Assembly (NCBI GenBank): GCA_038030265.1
Contig: CM075943.1
Span: forward strand, 7,316,001 to 7,380,000
DNA length: 64,000 nt
From: Corythucha ciliata
Taxonomy: Eukaryota > Arthropoda > Insecta > Hemiptera > Tingidae
Direction: 5' to 3'
Positions 44,970-57,099 of the stretch are shown here, in pieces. The translations under genes and the position numbers were made by a program. Position 1 is the stretch's first letter. Each line of letters begins with the position of its first letter. The notes beneath the pieces were generated by a model that searched no databases, was not told the origin of the DNA, and saw only the letters and a program-made list of their open reading frames with translations.

Positions 44970-46049
44970 TCACATCTTCCGACTATTCAGCACAGTGTCC
45001 AGTGATAATAGGTTCAACTGGCCTAATGCAAGGACATCTCCGATTGCCTTTTTCGCGTATATTTGCTGCACCGTCGACAATTTTCTGAACGAAGTAGCCC
45101 AACTTGCAGCGAAAACGCTCGCTTCGTCATCCGCGTCATCATTTTTGTGCGTAAGGCGTTCCAAGGCATCCCGGAGAATGTCATTCTTTTCTGAGATAAA
45201 TTCAGTCCCAGATTTCTTCCTTTTGTTCGTGGAAGACCCAGGCACGTAACGGGAGTTCACTTCAATGTCTACCTGAAATATTCAACAAAATAATAAGAAC
45301 GTGAAGCAGCAAGAAAGGTCCATTAATAAAAATAAGCATTTTCGGCCAGACTGACATTTATTTATCTTTCCTTCAAGTAGGTATTTCCTGCAAGGTGTTT
45401 TGAACATGTTCGGAGCAGAGCAGCCACGGGACTAGCAAATAAAATTTAAGATGATTACATTTTACGAGTAATGTAATGGTATGGTACCATGTCTGCGTCG
45501 AACCTGTTTCAAACGCCTTTCTGGAACAGATCTAGTGAGTGAAAGGAAAGTTCTTTTTTCATTGTTGTTGGACGAGATACAACAACACGAGAAAAACTCA
45601 TGACAGTTCTTCAGACAGTTTGCCACACAACAACTGAACAAGAAATAAACTTACTTCTGCTTCCTCTGTGTCTTCGTTTTGACCGAAGTCCATTGACGAA
45701 ATAGCAGGCAATTGAGTCTCGTGGTTGCGAAGGAAAGCCAGCTCAGAAAAATACCATAGAGACGGCACGTATTCTTCGTATGCTCCCGCTCCTGATCGTA
45801 GGCTCTGATCAACTTTCTTTACTTCTCTACGATAGCAAGTTTTCAGATTTTTTAACTTTTTTTTTTAAAGACTCGACGTTCGCATCCGACTCAATTTTTT
45901 ATATACAGCTAATAATTTATGCCAGGCGTTTTTTTATTTTTATTTCGGTCTTTGAAATCGTTACATTTCACCTTCCAAAGTTCCGGTAGCTCCCGAAGAG
46001 CATGAAAAAAATCAAGCCAAAGAGGGCAATGAGGTGGAATGCTTGCCAT
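44970..46049 (-). CDS. MADF-BESS DNA-binding protein, frame broken
   Basis: MADF (a Myb/SANT-like DNA-binding domain) plus a BESS protein-interaction motif, a common arthropod transcription-factor pair. The MADF exon (about 45655-46049) starts MASIPPHCPLWLDFFHALRE then LPELWKVKCNDF. It continues in other frames as AWHKLLAVYKK and ESDANVESLKKK, and returns as CYRREVKKVDQSLRSGAGAY and YVPSLWYFSELAFLRNHE. The last exon, 44970-45272, joins in phase after a consensus donor (gtaagt) and acceptor (atatttcag). It carries a basic SSTNKRKKSG stretch and the BESS motif (SVFAASWATSFRKLSTVQQI). All three frame changes fall in A runs, so they may be assembly errors rather than decay. It could be a host gene or a Harbinger-type accessory gene; no transposase is near. 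Confidence 0.75.
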
Positions 46050-46079
46050 GATACGCACTGTGAACTGGGAAGTGAAAAT

Positions 46080-46394
46080 TGTAACATATATGTTCACAAC
46101 TATATGCTGCCATCTTCCCCATAGACGGGTCAACAACGTTACCAACACCTGGCTTCGCGCACAAGTTTTTAAAACGTTTTGATCGAACCTCAACATTAAC
46201 TTCAACCTCCACCTTCCCCACAGACAATCAACTTGGTTGTCAACACGTAATGTTGAATAGTTGACAACCATGTTGATCATGTGTGTCTTGATTCAACTAC
46301 AACATTTATTTCAACCACCAACTTTCCCATATACAGTCAACTTGGTTGTCAACACGCAATGTTTTAAACTAAGTTGATCGTGTATGGGCTCCTT
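46080..46394. repeat. Tandem 'caacttggttgtcaacacg' repeat
   Basis: 'aatcaacttggttgtcaaca' at 46225 and 'agtcaacttggttgtcaaca' at 46338 lie about 113 bases apart. Each follows 'caacttt/cacc-cccayagac'. Weaker copies occur near 46120. No coding evidence. Confidence 0.5.
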
Positions 46395-46547
46395 TAGGCC
46401 CGTATGCCAAGTCGTTCCTCAAATTGTCCTCAACCTCAAAGCTCCCTCACAAACTGGAAAAATTATATAATAACATGTGATTCTACAGTTTGTGAGGAAG
46501 GTTGGAGTCGAGGAAATTTCGAGGAACGACTTAGCAGACGGGCCTTA
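46395..46547. mobile_element. Foldback MITE, 153 bases
   Basis: TAGGCCCGTATGCCAAGTCG and CGACTTAGCAGACGGGCCTTA pair. Pairing continues inward through ttcctcaaattg / aaatttcgaggaa and cctcacaaactg / cagtttgtgagg. It abuts the RNase H piece of the next gypsy remnant and supplies the first codons of the frame at 46477. Confidence 0.8.
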
Positions 46548-47195
46548 TTCTGACGTTCGAGTTTCTGCGGACAGTTCATCGTTCGCTTTAGGAGCAGTGC
46601 TTGAACAAAAAACCGATTTGGGCGATTACTTGCCGGTGATGTACATTTCTCGTACTTTAACTGAGACTGAGATATCCTCAATTGAAAAAGAAGCTCATGA
46701 GTGAAACCTGGGCTTGTGAGAGGCTTCAGCTCTATTTGTTGGGCAAGCAATTCGCTATTCGAAGAGATCGTAAGCCACTGATCTCTTTGCAACAAGTCTC
46801 TCTCTGAACTTACTCCTCGACTTCAACGATTGTGACCTTCTGAGATTTTGATGGGCCGGCGACTTCGATCAACAATTCCTACAGTCATTGACCAACTGTT
46901 GCCATACCCACCGGATCGCAAAATAACAACGACGGAAGAAGACATTGTCAGGTCAAGAATGAAAAATAATTTAGACAAAAGACACCGAGCTAGAAAAGAG
47001 CTTCCGGAGCTCAAAGCCGGGGAAAAGGTCTGGATAACAGACTTGAAGAAAAATGGAGCAGTTATCAGAAAACTAGAGAAGCCCAGATCGTACTTGGTGG
47101 AAACCGAAGAAGGAGGCGAATGGGGAACTTGCACATTTTTCAAGCACTGGTGTTTATTGAAGAGGGCTCTTCCACAATGCTATTGCTCACATTAA
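46548..47195 (+). mobile_element. Second gypsy remnant
   Basis: The start of RNase H (VSADSSSFALGAVLEQK; YISRTLTETEISSIEKEAHE) is followed, after a frameshift, by RDRKPLISLQQ. It then passes straight to an integrase C-terminus (LPYPPDRKITTTEEDIVRSR; ELKAGEKVWITDLKKNGAVI). The catalytic integrase is missing. Different from the element at 42.6 kb. Confidence 0.75.
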
Positions 47196-47399
47196 ACATT
47201 GAAATCAATCAAGGATTTTTTTAGAGCGAATTTTTAAAAATTTTGAGTGGGGATTTGATAACGTCAAACCCTATATATTTAATGAAATGGTTGGTGTGAG
47301 GAAGAGGAGGGTACGACACATTTTCAGAGGGACAATTTTTCTTGTTATTTGTAAACAAAAAATGTTAGAGTTCCCTAATCACATGCTTCAAAATTAGGG

Positions 47400-47800
47400 A
47401 TTGACGTAATTTCTCCTCGTACCATCTATCCCCTCGTAAAGAACTTTGAAATTTATTTAAAAATCACCAAATGCACCAATCGGGCTGCAACAACCATTGA
47501 TATCCTTTTGTTCATGTGCCAATTCACCGGTATACTTTTCTCCCAAATCGGACATTCATATGCAAGTTCCCCATTAAGAAGAAATCGATACCTACCATCT
47601 AATAGGGATCGGACACGGCAACGTTGCCATAGAAATGCAGCCCCCGTCGGTCTACCAAAGCATATGTGGCATCCAAGAATCTACCAATCATGTTCGAGAT
47701 AATTTGGATGCCAAACAAAAGGTGTCCGTCCCTATTGACATCTTTCATAAATACACCAGTGCTCATGTGGCGACTAAGTGAAACGACCTTCTGGGGTATC
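47400..47800 (-). pseudogene. Degenerate coding-like fragment
   Basis: The minus strand reads VFMKDVNRDGHLLFGIQII then MIGRFLDATYALVDRRGLHF and GNVAVSDPY before a stop. A related NRDGHFLFSTCAQFAALNGD piece is at 50480-50545, minus. The first part is seen again on the plus strand at 48302-48322. It vaguely resembles ankyrin-type text but is too short to assign. Confidence 0.3.
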
Positions 47801-48330
47801 CTTCAATTTTCAATTGGGTTTACTTCAATAATTTTCTTTCTGATGCTGATTCTAACTACCACAGTAAACAAAACGCCGGGGTCAGGGGGCTTGTTCTGTA
47901 AGAATTTGACTGATCCTAGGAACAGTTAGGTTGTGACGTCATGTTTTGGTGTTCTGTATCTCAATGTTCTCTTGTAGCTGTTCCCCTGACGTCACGACTG
48001 GGGGAACACTCTCACTATCCACAGTGGTGTTACAAAGATCACTCGAAGAGTATTGTTTATAACCTTTGATCGGCTTTCGGGCGTTGGGGAAGGTAATGTT
48101 CAGGTTATAAAGGAGCACTAGGCTGGTTTTACCGAACTCCAGTCATTATCACAGGAAGCAGTTCAAATGACAGTTACAAGGAACAGTTGAAAGGACAGGG
48201 AACAGTGACAGTGATAGTGACACTCAACTAAAAGTTACAGAACAGGCCCCCTGATGTAACCCCAGATTGTTAGTTCATATTAGCTCGGCAAGAGCGCTGC
48301 TGTATTTATGAAAGATGTCAATACCCGTTC

Positions 48331-48333
<3 letters not shown>

Positions 48334-48380
<47 letters not shown>
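48334..48380 (+). repeat. Poly(A) tract, 47 bases
   Basis: A pure A run. It follows a 1 kb segment with a TATA-like 'ggttataaagg' (48110), so it could be the tail of a retroposed copy, but the copied gene is not recognised. Confidence 0.6.
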
Positions 48381-48382
<2 letters not shown>

Positions 48383-48399
48383 TGCTAATAATTGATTTT

Positions 48400-51300
48400 G
48401 AATGTCTATATCGCGGCCTAAATTTCATTTATAATTTGTTGATCTCATTCAAACTTTTTATGAGGTTTGAGTGGATGATCTCATAAATGAAATGCACTTT
48501 CCCCGACATGCTGCTGTCGGAACAAAACTTTTCTATTGTTTTGGCCTACCTTCAGGTTCTCCTTCAAAACAAGGCATACTATATGGGATTTTTGGTAGAT
48601 CGAATGTAAGAGATCACTCAGAATACAATTTCAATGGGATTTTACTGCAATTAGGGGGTCCAGAAAGACGTGAGGTTGATTTAATTGCTCCCCTTCGCTT
48701 ATTACTTCTCCAATAAATCAAGGGATTTGGTTCTCAATGGTCTCAATCGAAAGCGCGTATATCTTTGCTTATTATTCGAACCAATTTAGGGGTCAATCGC
48801 AACAACAGGCGTTCGATAACGAATTTTTCACGACTTCAAACCCCTCTTTTGCACCTTCCCGTGTACCGATTCGGCTGGATCACTAACTCGTCCGAAATAT
48901 TCACGATACTGGTTTTTGGGAAAAATTTGGTTGCTCTAAGTCGAAAATTGCGACCGTGACCGTGCTAACAAGCGAGGGACCGTAAATATTATAAACAAAC
49001 ATCCGGGAGAGAACAATAGTGCATTTAAATGAAACGCACTAAAACGAATAATATTGGATTTTAGAGCCGCGCATTCAATAAGGAGACTATCCCATTTACT
49101 TAAATATCACATATAGCGACATCATTTCCTTATATAACCCCTTAGGTATAAATTCCTCCGAAAGTTCAGTTTAGTCCATTAGGCCTCAAATGTCTAAATT
49201 AAGCCCTGCCCTGAGGAAGGGGGAGGGATCATCACTATTGTTTCAAGTGATGAATGTTGCTTTTTTGATGGGCCTGACGACGGACTTTTGACAATCGTAA
49301 AAGAAGGGGGGGGGGAAGGTGATGGAAAGAAAAGGTTCGAACAATTTGGCAAAACTCTTTCCGTGTGTGAGTTAAAAGGTGTTTTGCCAATGACAAGGGT
49401 TATAGTTGTATTAAGAATTTATTGGGGGCGCCCATGGGAAGGAGTGAGGAGGATGAAGAGGAGGAGGAAAAAAAAAAGTTTGGGAAGTAGCATGACGACA
49501 GAATCGTATAGTGGCCTTGCTATGAGGGAAAACGAGGAGAGAGTGGAACGTCTGCGGCAGACGAAGATGCGCCTGTGGGTGTATATAGAAGTTAAGGAAT
49601 AGGATATATACCGAAGCCCCCATGACGGCGTAATGCGCCCCTTTTTGCCTCGGGACAATTCCCAAGGGAGAGGAGAGAAGACTTTAAAGCCACCAACTCA
49701 CGACTAATTTTTCATAGATTTATACGATGACCCGAGGTTGGCTCCCACGTCGCTCAAGCCCTGTGGGTGGATGATTTACGCTCCGTACAACGCCATGAAT
49801 GGGGGTGGTGGTATCGGTTTGGTTTGGTGGTGGTGGTAGTAGAAAAAAAAAAACTTGGCGGCGGTTAAAGCCGTGCGACGAGAGAAAGAAAAGAAGCGCA
49901 TAATTGGGGTATTATCGTAGTGGTTGTGGTATATTGGGTGGGCGGGTGTTGGAGGGGAAGAGAGAGAGTGATAGAGTGGAAAAAAAGGAAACATTTCGTG
50001 AAGGGGGCATGAATGGATCAGTCATGAAAGGGGGGCCGTGGGAACACAACATTCCCTTCTACCATTGGCCTGACATGGGCCAATAGGCGGTCAGGGCGTG
50101 GCTACCACTACTGTGCAGTTCCCACACACACGTAATTGGCCTCCGCAATTACGTCGACGGCCCCGTATCCAAGAGAGAACAGTTGACCAGAAGACTGCAG
50201 CCTGCTACCTTCGCTCCTGAACCCTTTTTGTGAGTACAGTAGCAGTGGTTACACCCCCTTCCACTCAGAATTATATGACAAAACTTTTACCTCTTCACAT
50301 TCTCTCTCTCTGGGTCAGACTCCGTCTTTACTGTACCCAATCATCCCTCTTAATACCCTCTCATAAATATTTCTAATTCCATAAAACAAATTTTTAATGT
50401 TTTGCACTTTTTAAATCTTTACTACGCCCTTCCCACAACTACCATAACTCTGCATGATAGCATTTAAGAATTTAATAGCTTCCGTAATTACGGTGTCTCC
50501 GTTTAAAGCTGCAAATTGGGCGCACGTGCTGAATAGGAAGTGTCCATCGCGATTTAAATTGCTTCAAATTTTTCGAAGGGGGAGAGGACCGTACTCATCA
50601 CGCACAGATTATTTGGTTAAATCGCGGTCATTGGTGTGGATATTCCAACTGTCCATGCATGTGCCGGAGATTTCAGAGGATTTTTTTAAATGTATAATTT
50701 CGAAATGAATTTCTCGTTAAAATGATAAAACTCTGGCGATTCGATTATTTATATATAGTTATGTAAAAAAAGGGGCATTGCAGTGGCGTGTCAAGTTCAT
50801 CCAAGCCCTCCCACACTTTACCTGTGTTTTAACACTTTGTAGAGAGCCGACGACCCCTTACTGAGAGGGTTCTCCACCGTTTGATTTATGAGTGTCTGGG
50901 AGAACAAGAATCTTTCCACTATTGCACAACGCCAGAGTGAACGCTACAGTCCGGGGGCCCTTATTTTTGTAAAGACAGCGCAATTACTATCGGTGTAACG
51001 GTGTAAAAATTAAGCTTAAAACAATGACCGAAGTGAAACAATTTTTATTTTATTATTATTATTCTCTTAGAGGAAAAACGAATGAAACCTTCAATGGTGT
51101 GGTAAAATCGAAGGGAAACTGTATTTCCACGGTATTTCTATGGTCCTCCGGACGGATCCGCGGGCACACAACGATATATATATATAAAGGGGGAGGGAGA
51201 TCGAGATGGAGTCTCGCGCTGCGCAGAACAGTAGCTGGCAGAGGTCTGTGGGCGGTACCCGGTAGCTACGCTGGTACCCTTTCATTACAGCTACTGGTCT

Positions 51301-52700
51301 TTTTAGACTTCTCCCCCTCCTCCTGTGTGTGTGTTTTTTTTTTCCTTCGGGAGAAACAGCCAATCCTGTGGGACCGTTGCGTGGTTTCTTCGGCGCGGGG
51401 CCGCCGCCGCGGGTGCGGTGTCATTATATTCTATTTAGACGCCCCACCCACGACCTTAACACCCGAATTGTATAGGAGGCTAGTATATGCGCCTGTATTT
51501 TGGGTACCTCTCCCCCTCATCGCATATATTTGGAAAAGAGTAGTGATTCAAAGCCTGTATGGCAGATTTTTGTATTTTTTTTAGTTGGTAAATCCCATGC
51601 ATTGAAAAATGTCCGCCATTTTGAGTTCCTGCGTGGTCAATTCCATCGCCGTTTATCTCGTGGTCTCAATTACCGTGCATATGCCCTTCCCCACAACTCA
51701 ATAAGACTATACATGTATAAAATGTATAGTATATTATATATTATACTATGTATAAAATGAAGTGAAGTGCGTTGATTTCATCATCGCGTAAAAATGCGTC
51801 CATCCAGTATAATGAGGGGAACACAAAAAAACGCCCTTAAAAACGTCTTAAAAACACGGATGTCATCTATAGCAATTTTAAACCGTCAGGATCCCCCTCC
51901 CTCTCCCTAAAATCTTATAGCCACCTGGTAATTTAGAAAGTATACCTGTGAGACTTCTCATTGAGTTGCGGGGGAGGAATTGACACGTTCTCAAGAAAGA
52001 CCTGACGTATATCTCACGGTATGAAAAAGAAAGAAAGGAGGAACGTGTTCTTTTTTTTTGTCTTTTTTTTTTTTTTTTTTGGGAGAGAAGGCAAAGCCCC
52101 TAACAAATAACCGCAGGCCTAGTTTTAAGGCGATGCCCTATAAATAGACACACAAAAAAATTTAGTTGACTTTACATTATTAGACTTCTTTTGGGAAATT
52201 AATACGAATTGGGCGCCACCCGGTTATACGTATAGAGGTTTTATAGTATAGGGCGATGGTGTTCGTGTCCTATGTATTACACGATTTTCACGGCTCATAA
52301 CCGAATAAACAGCAGGAGTCAATACTGTATATATTGTTCGTATACAGCAGCTGCTGTATATGTAGTAGCTGTGGGTATTAAAAGAGCCGTTTATATATCA
52401 ATAACTCGTAAACTTTTGCCTGGAAACTTACAACCTAAATCCAGAAAACATTACGATTTTGCCCCCTCCCCCACCTCTCAACGCACTTTCATGAAATGTT
52501 GGTCTCGTGGGATAACTCGCTACATTAATGGATCTAATGGCAACTGCGATGTAATTGGGCTCATTCAAACCGGCGGGGCTATATCCGCCATAAAAACGAT
52601 TGAATTTCTATCAGATATCCCCCCGAATATACACAAGCCCCCACAGGGCAGTGCCGGCCTCCGGGCGAATCTTTTCAACTATGCGCCCCCATGAGGTCAC
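48400..52700. other. Intergenic, no gene supported
   Basis: Contains purine-rich tracts (49300-49600, 49800-50010), a GT/TG-rich strip at 49795-49840, a T run at 52050-52080, and (ta)n near 51175-51186 and 51730-51750. The frame at 51024-51584 (186 codons) has no recognisable domain and is low in complexity. I do not support a gene. Confidence 0.4.
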
Positions 52701-55445
52701 AATTCCGAATAGTAAGCCACAATTTGGCGTTTTCACCATTTTAACCGCAAATTAGCGTTTGTTTTTTTACACTCCGCAGGGCGTCTTCTCAATTTCATAG
52801 GTAAATTAGATAAATGTCTCCGAACATTTGTAAATTTACGATTTTTCTCCATCTTGGCTGCGAGTTTGCGATTTTTCTCATTTTCTGCCGTAAATTAGCC
52901 TTCTTATTCCTATATTTAGCCACAAAGTATAGCCTGTGGAAACCACGGCTTTCAATTTTATAAATTTTCTATGATTATAGGATTTTTTTTCAAATTTAAC
53001 CCCCAGCCATTTTTCTTGATTTTAGCCGAAATTAGCGTTTTTCCTTATTCATAAGCCGCCAATTCAATCACAAAATTAAGTTTTCCTCTCATTTTCGCCT
53101 CGAATTAATTACCGATTTTTTTTTTCACTTTCTGGCACGAAGTAATAATCGACCTTACCTCCATTTAAATCGCGAATGAGCGTTTTTCCGTCACTTCAGC
53201 GCTTCTCAATTTTATCAGTGAATTAGCGATTTTTCTCCTTTTATCCGTGAATAAGTGATTTTTTCTCATTTTAGCCGTAATTTAACGATTTCTCACCATT
53301 TTAGCTGTGAATTATCGATTTATCTCCATTTTAACCGCGAATAAGCTATTTCTCTGTATTTTTGCAGCGAGTTCGTTATTTTCCGCTAAAATGAGCTGTT
53401 TTTTCTCAATTTTATTCATGAATTAGCCCTTTTTCTTAATGTGTCAGCTCGGAATTAGCGATTTCTATTCATTTTAGCCGCATACTAGCGATTTTTTTGT
53501 CATTTTAACAGTAAATTAACGATTTCTCGAAATTTTAGCTGTAAATTACCGATTTATCACCAGTTTAGCCACGAATTATCCCGTATTTGTGCAAAGAGTT
53601 CGTGGTTTTTTCTGATTTTGGCCGATAATGAGCGATTTTTTCCCAATTTCATTCATGAATTAGCACTTTTTTTATGTCAGCTGGGAATTATAGCGATTTT
53701 TATTCATTTTAGCCGCAAAATGCGATTTTTTTCACTTTTGCCGTAATTTAACGATTTCTCACCATTTTAGCTGTGAATTACCGTTTTATCTCTTTAGCCG
53801 CGAATTAACGATTTTTCTGGATTTTTGCGGCGAGTACGTGTTTTTCCTGATTTTAGCCGCTAATGAGCAATTTTTTCTCAATTTCATTCATGTATTAGCA
53901 CTTTTTCTTAATGTCAGCTAGGAATTAGCGATTATTCTTCAATAAGAGTTAGACCTTTTCCTCAATTAGAGCTACGAACTTACCTTTAGAAGCAGAACAT
54001 TGTCGTTTCCTTGCTTCTAATAGCCGTTGTTTAGTCTGATTAGCCGATGAAACTGCCGCAGTAACAAGATGTAAAATTGTCTCAATTGGACTAAAATCTC
54101 CCGTTTTGGGGTAAAACCCACCGCAGTTTTTGTGTATAACTGTGGTGGTTTTGTAGGTAAAATCAGTCAGTTTTTTTTTGTGAAATCGTCAGTTTTTGGG
54201 TAGAATCGTTAGTTTTGTAGTGAAATCGTCAGTTTCAGGGTTTTCAACTTGCTGAAAACAAAATTTTTCGGGGCTGCCTCTTTAAAATGCCCCGTTCTAC
54301 TGGTTTGCTAGAAAGCTCCCACCCCCACACCCACTAAATTATGGCGTTTTACAATTTTAGCCGCACGAACTGGCTTTATTGGAAATGCTAATTGGGGCTT
54401 CGTTAGTTTTAACCGTAAATTTGTGGGATTTTAAATATTTTAGTCGCAAAACATTTCTCAATTTCAGCCGCAAGTTATACCGCATTTACACAATTTCAAC
54501 CGCTGATAAGCACGTTTACTCAATTTTAGTCGCGGATTTTCTCAAATTAAACCGCGAATCAGCGTTTTATGTCAACTTTAGTCGTGCGAATCAACGCTTT
54601 TTCTCAAATCTAGCTGCTAATCATTGGATTTTTCTCAAATTTATCCCCAAATCAGCGCTTGTACTCTATTTTAGGCGCAAGTTCGCGAGTTGGCGTATTA
54701 CCCTCGTACCTTGCTCTATGGGAACTGCTGTTGGTTTTCTTATAGTTTCAACCGTGAATTTGCGCTTTCTATAAATTTTTGTGGCACAAATTTTCTTAAT
54801 TTCAGCCAAAAACTACCGCATTTACACGATTTTAGCTGTGAATTAGCGGAATTTATCAAATTCATCCACGAACTAAGCGTTTTATGACAACTTTAGCCGT
54901 GAGTCAACGGTTTTTCTCAAATTACGTTATAAGAATCAGAGCTTTTCCTCGAATTATAGGTGTTCGTTAGCGTTTTTTGTTCATTCACTTCGTAGGCATG
55001 CGAAATAGCGCTTTTCTCAATTTTGCCGTAAATTAGCGTCTTTTTCTGAAGTTTAGCTGTGAATTATAATAACCGTTTTATCTCAATAACTTTTGAATAG
55101 ACTTGAATTTTTGCGGGTTTTCCCTATTGCAGCCGCGTATTATGGATTTTTAAAGTTCTTGCCACGCATAAGGCTTTGGGTCTATTCTAGCTACGAATTA
55201 TTCCTCAACTTTATTGAGAATTAGCGCTTTTGCTTAAAGTTACGAATCTCTGATTTTATAAAAAATTTTCAGTTAATTAGCTGGTTTTCTTCATTTTAGC
55301 CGCCAAATTAGCGCTTTTACTCAATTTTAGCCGCGTACTAACGGATTTCCTCATAATGATACATGAATTTGGCGTTTTTAATTTATTTTACCTATACGAA
55401 TGAGCGCTCATTCTCAATTTTAGCTGTGATTGAGCGCTTTAACTC

Positions 55446-55578
55446 TTAGCGATTTCCATTCAACACACTGCACAAGAATAGTGCAGCGTCCTCTCCATAA
55501 ACATATGTTTCAATTCAGAGAGGACGGGTGGATCAACTTACACTACACGAGTTTATTGCATTGAATGGAAATCGCCAT
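55446..55578. mobile_element. 133-base MITE family, copy 3
   Basis: TTAGCGATTTCCATTCAACA to TTGAATGGAAATCGCCAT. Same length and centre (gtcctctccataaacatatg) as copies 1 and 2. Confidence 0.85.
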
Positions 55579-55732
55579 TGATGTTATCCATGCGAATCAA
55601 CTAATTTTTCTCAGTTTCAGCCACGCATTAGCGGGTTTTCTCAAACAGATCCTCGAATCAACGTTTTTTTCTAAATTTTAGCCACAATTCAGAACTTATC
55701 TCAATTTTTGCCTCGAATCACCGGGTTTTCTC

Positions 55733-55878
55733 ATAGCGTTTTCCATTTACATGAAATTTTGCTCCAGAGCAATTCATTTTTAACCGTCGTCTCCATTAAC
55801 ATATGTTTTAATTCTGAGAGGACGAGTGGAAATGAACTACTCTAGAGCAGAATTTTATATGTAAATGGAAAACGCTAT
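55733..55878. mobile_element. 146-base relative of the 133-base MITE
   Basis: Ends ATAGCGTTTTCCATTTACAT and ATGTAAATGGAAAACGCTAT are perfect inverted repeats. The centre 'gtctccattaacatatgttt' aligns with the 133-base family, so it is a diverged subfamily. Stray half-ends (aaatggaaaacgctac, 5895; aaatggaaaatgctatt, 7024) occur in the hAT element. Confidence 0.8.
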
Positions 55879-56244
55879 CAATTCAATCGTGAAGTTGCCC
55901 CGAGGAAACCATGAGTTGGGCGTTTCCTAAATATTAGTTGGGCCTGCTGAGCGGATTTCTCAATTTTATAACCGTTAATTTGCGCTTTTTCTCAATTATG
56001 ACCGTGGGTGATTTTTTCCGCTGTTTGCCATGAATTCTCGCTATTTAGCCGCGAAATCACTTTTTCATAACTTTTGCTGCGTACTCACCCCAAGACTAGC
56101 ACATCAGCGCGTCTTCTCAATTTTAGCCGTCTATTATGGGAAGTTATAAATTTCGGGTTGACATTTCCTTCAGATAATTTTAGTTTATTTTAGTGGCAAA
56201 TGAACACTTTCCCTCAATATTAATCACGAATCTAAGCTTGTAGC

Positions 56245-56399
56245 CCTAAAAATCCCAATTTTTTCATCTTTAAGCTTTTGGATGCCTCCCTTGTCCCTTC
56301 TGAACGGTTGCTTCAGGACGATCCGCCTCTCGTCTCCCTCGCAACCGTTCACAGATGGGCCTCCGAAAGCTTAAAGATGAGAAAATAGGGATTTTTAGG
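56245..56399. mobile_element. Foldback MITE, 155 bases
   Basis: CCTAAAAATCCCAATTTTTT and the complementary AAAATAGGGATTTTTAGG flank the inner pair tcatctttaagctttt / gaaagcttaaagatga. The centre carries 'gaacggttgc' and 'gcaaccgttc', also inverted. Confidence 0.8.
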
Positions 56400-56589
56400 T
56401 TTTAAAGCGTTGATTCGTCCCTACGCAGCGTCAGTGCGCTACTGCGCAATGTTTGAACCACAAAACGTTCTAATCACACATTGTTCGAACCATTCAAGAC
56501 GCGCGAACCACCAAGTGTACTATCCACAAAATTCTCGAAGAACAAAATGCTCAGATCATTGGTCGTTCTAATAATCACAAATCTCTCGA

Positions 56590-56830
56590 ATCACATTTCT
56601 GCGGCGACGTTGTGTGATTTGAAATAGCCAAATTCACGACATTTGGTTTTCAAACCAATCGCATTTGTTTTGTATGGGGTGGGGAGAGCTAAAGCCATGG
56701 AATTTGGTGTCTCATCATGCGTAAATCGCCAAAATCGGATTTTGAATGACCCAAACTCGCGAAGTTTTGCCCTTGAGCGATCAAAAACCCCTAAAATTTG
56801 GATTTGAAAGAGCCGAATGAAAAAGGTTTT
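56590..56830 (-). repeat. Minisatellite family D, short array
   Basis: Seven or eight units ('ccaaattcacgacatttggt' type, about 31 bases) in the same orientation as 1-330. A further decayed piece is at 62520-62650. Confidence 0.6.
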
Positions 56831-57099
56831 CGGCCGAATGTTTGTTCCAGGTTTTGGGACCGAAGTCACGCGGGTATAAAACCGCCCCTGATCATTCCGC
56901 GTATACGTGTAGTCTCCGCAGGATTTCCCGCGGAGAATAGAAAGCATGGAAAAAGGTGGAATAAAACGCTTGATACACGCACTATTTTTAGAGTCAAAGT
57001 TATATCGTTTAATGGTTGCTAGATGCCACTTAATGTGCTCTTGTTGTTGAGGGGAGTGGAGGTATAAGCCCGCGTGGAAGTCCCCCGATATAGTCATCA

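Larger units (their letters stand above)
52710..56240 (-). repeat. Minisatellite family A, largest array (3.5 kb)
   Basis: Over 100 decayed units in reverse orientation (attttagccgcgaattagcg type), with 'gtcagctgggaattagcgat' variants around 53440-53930. It is interrupted at 54070-54360 by 'aaatcgtcagtttt' units. Two MITEs (55446-55578, 55733-55878) and non-repeat strips are embedded. The complement of the common insert is seen at 53977 and 55893. Frames at 54379-54887 are repeat translations. Confidence 0.85.

Noticed and set aside
48471..48716. 81-codon frame MDDLINEMHFPRHAAVGTKL
   Set aside because: No family resemblance, no splice sites; follows a poly(A) tract and looks like a chance frame.
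51024..51584. 186-codon plus frame
   Set aside because: Low complexity start, no domain, no splice or initiation context, and runs through (ta)n and G/C-rich microsatellite-like text.
54379..54887. Frames of 131 and 65 codons
   Set aside because: Family A minisatellite read in a stop-poor frame (repeated NFSRK/FS..L text).
52710..56240. CRISPR-like regular repeats
   Set aside because: The units are degenerate, contiguous tandem copies without unique spacers, in a spliced eukaryotic genome; they are minisatellite.
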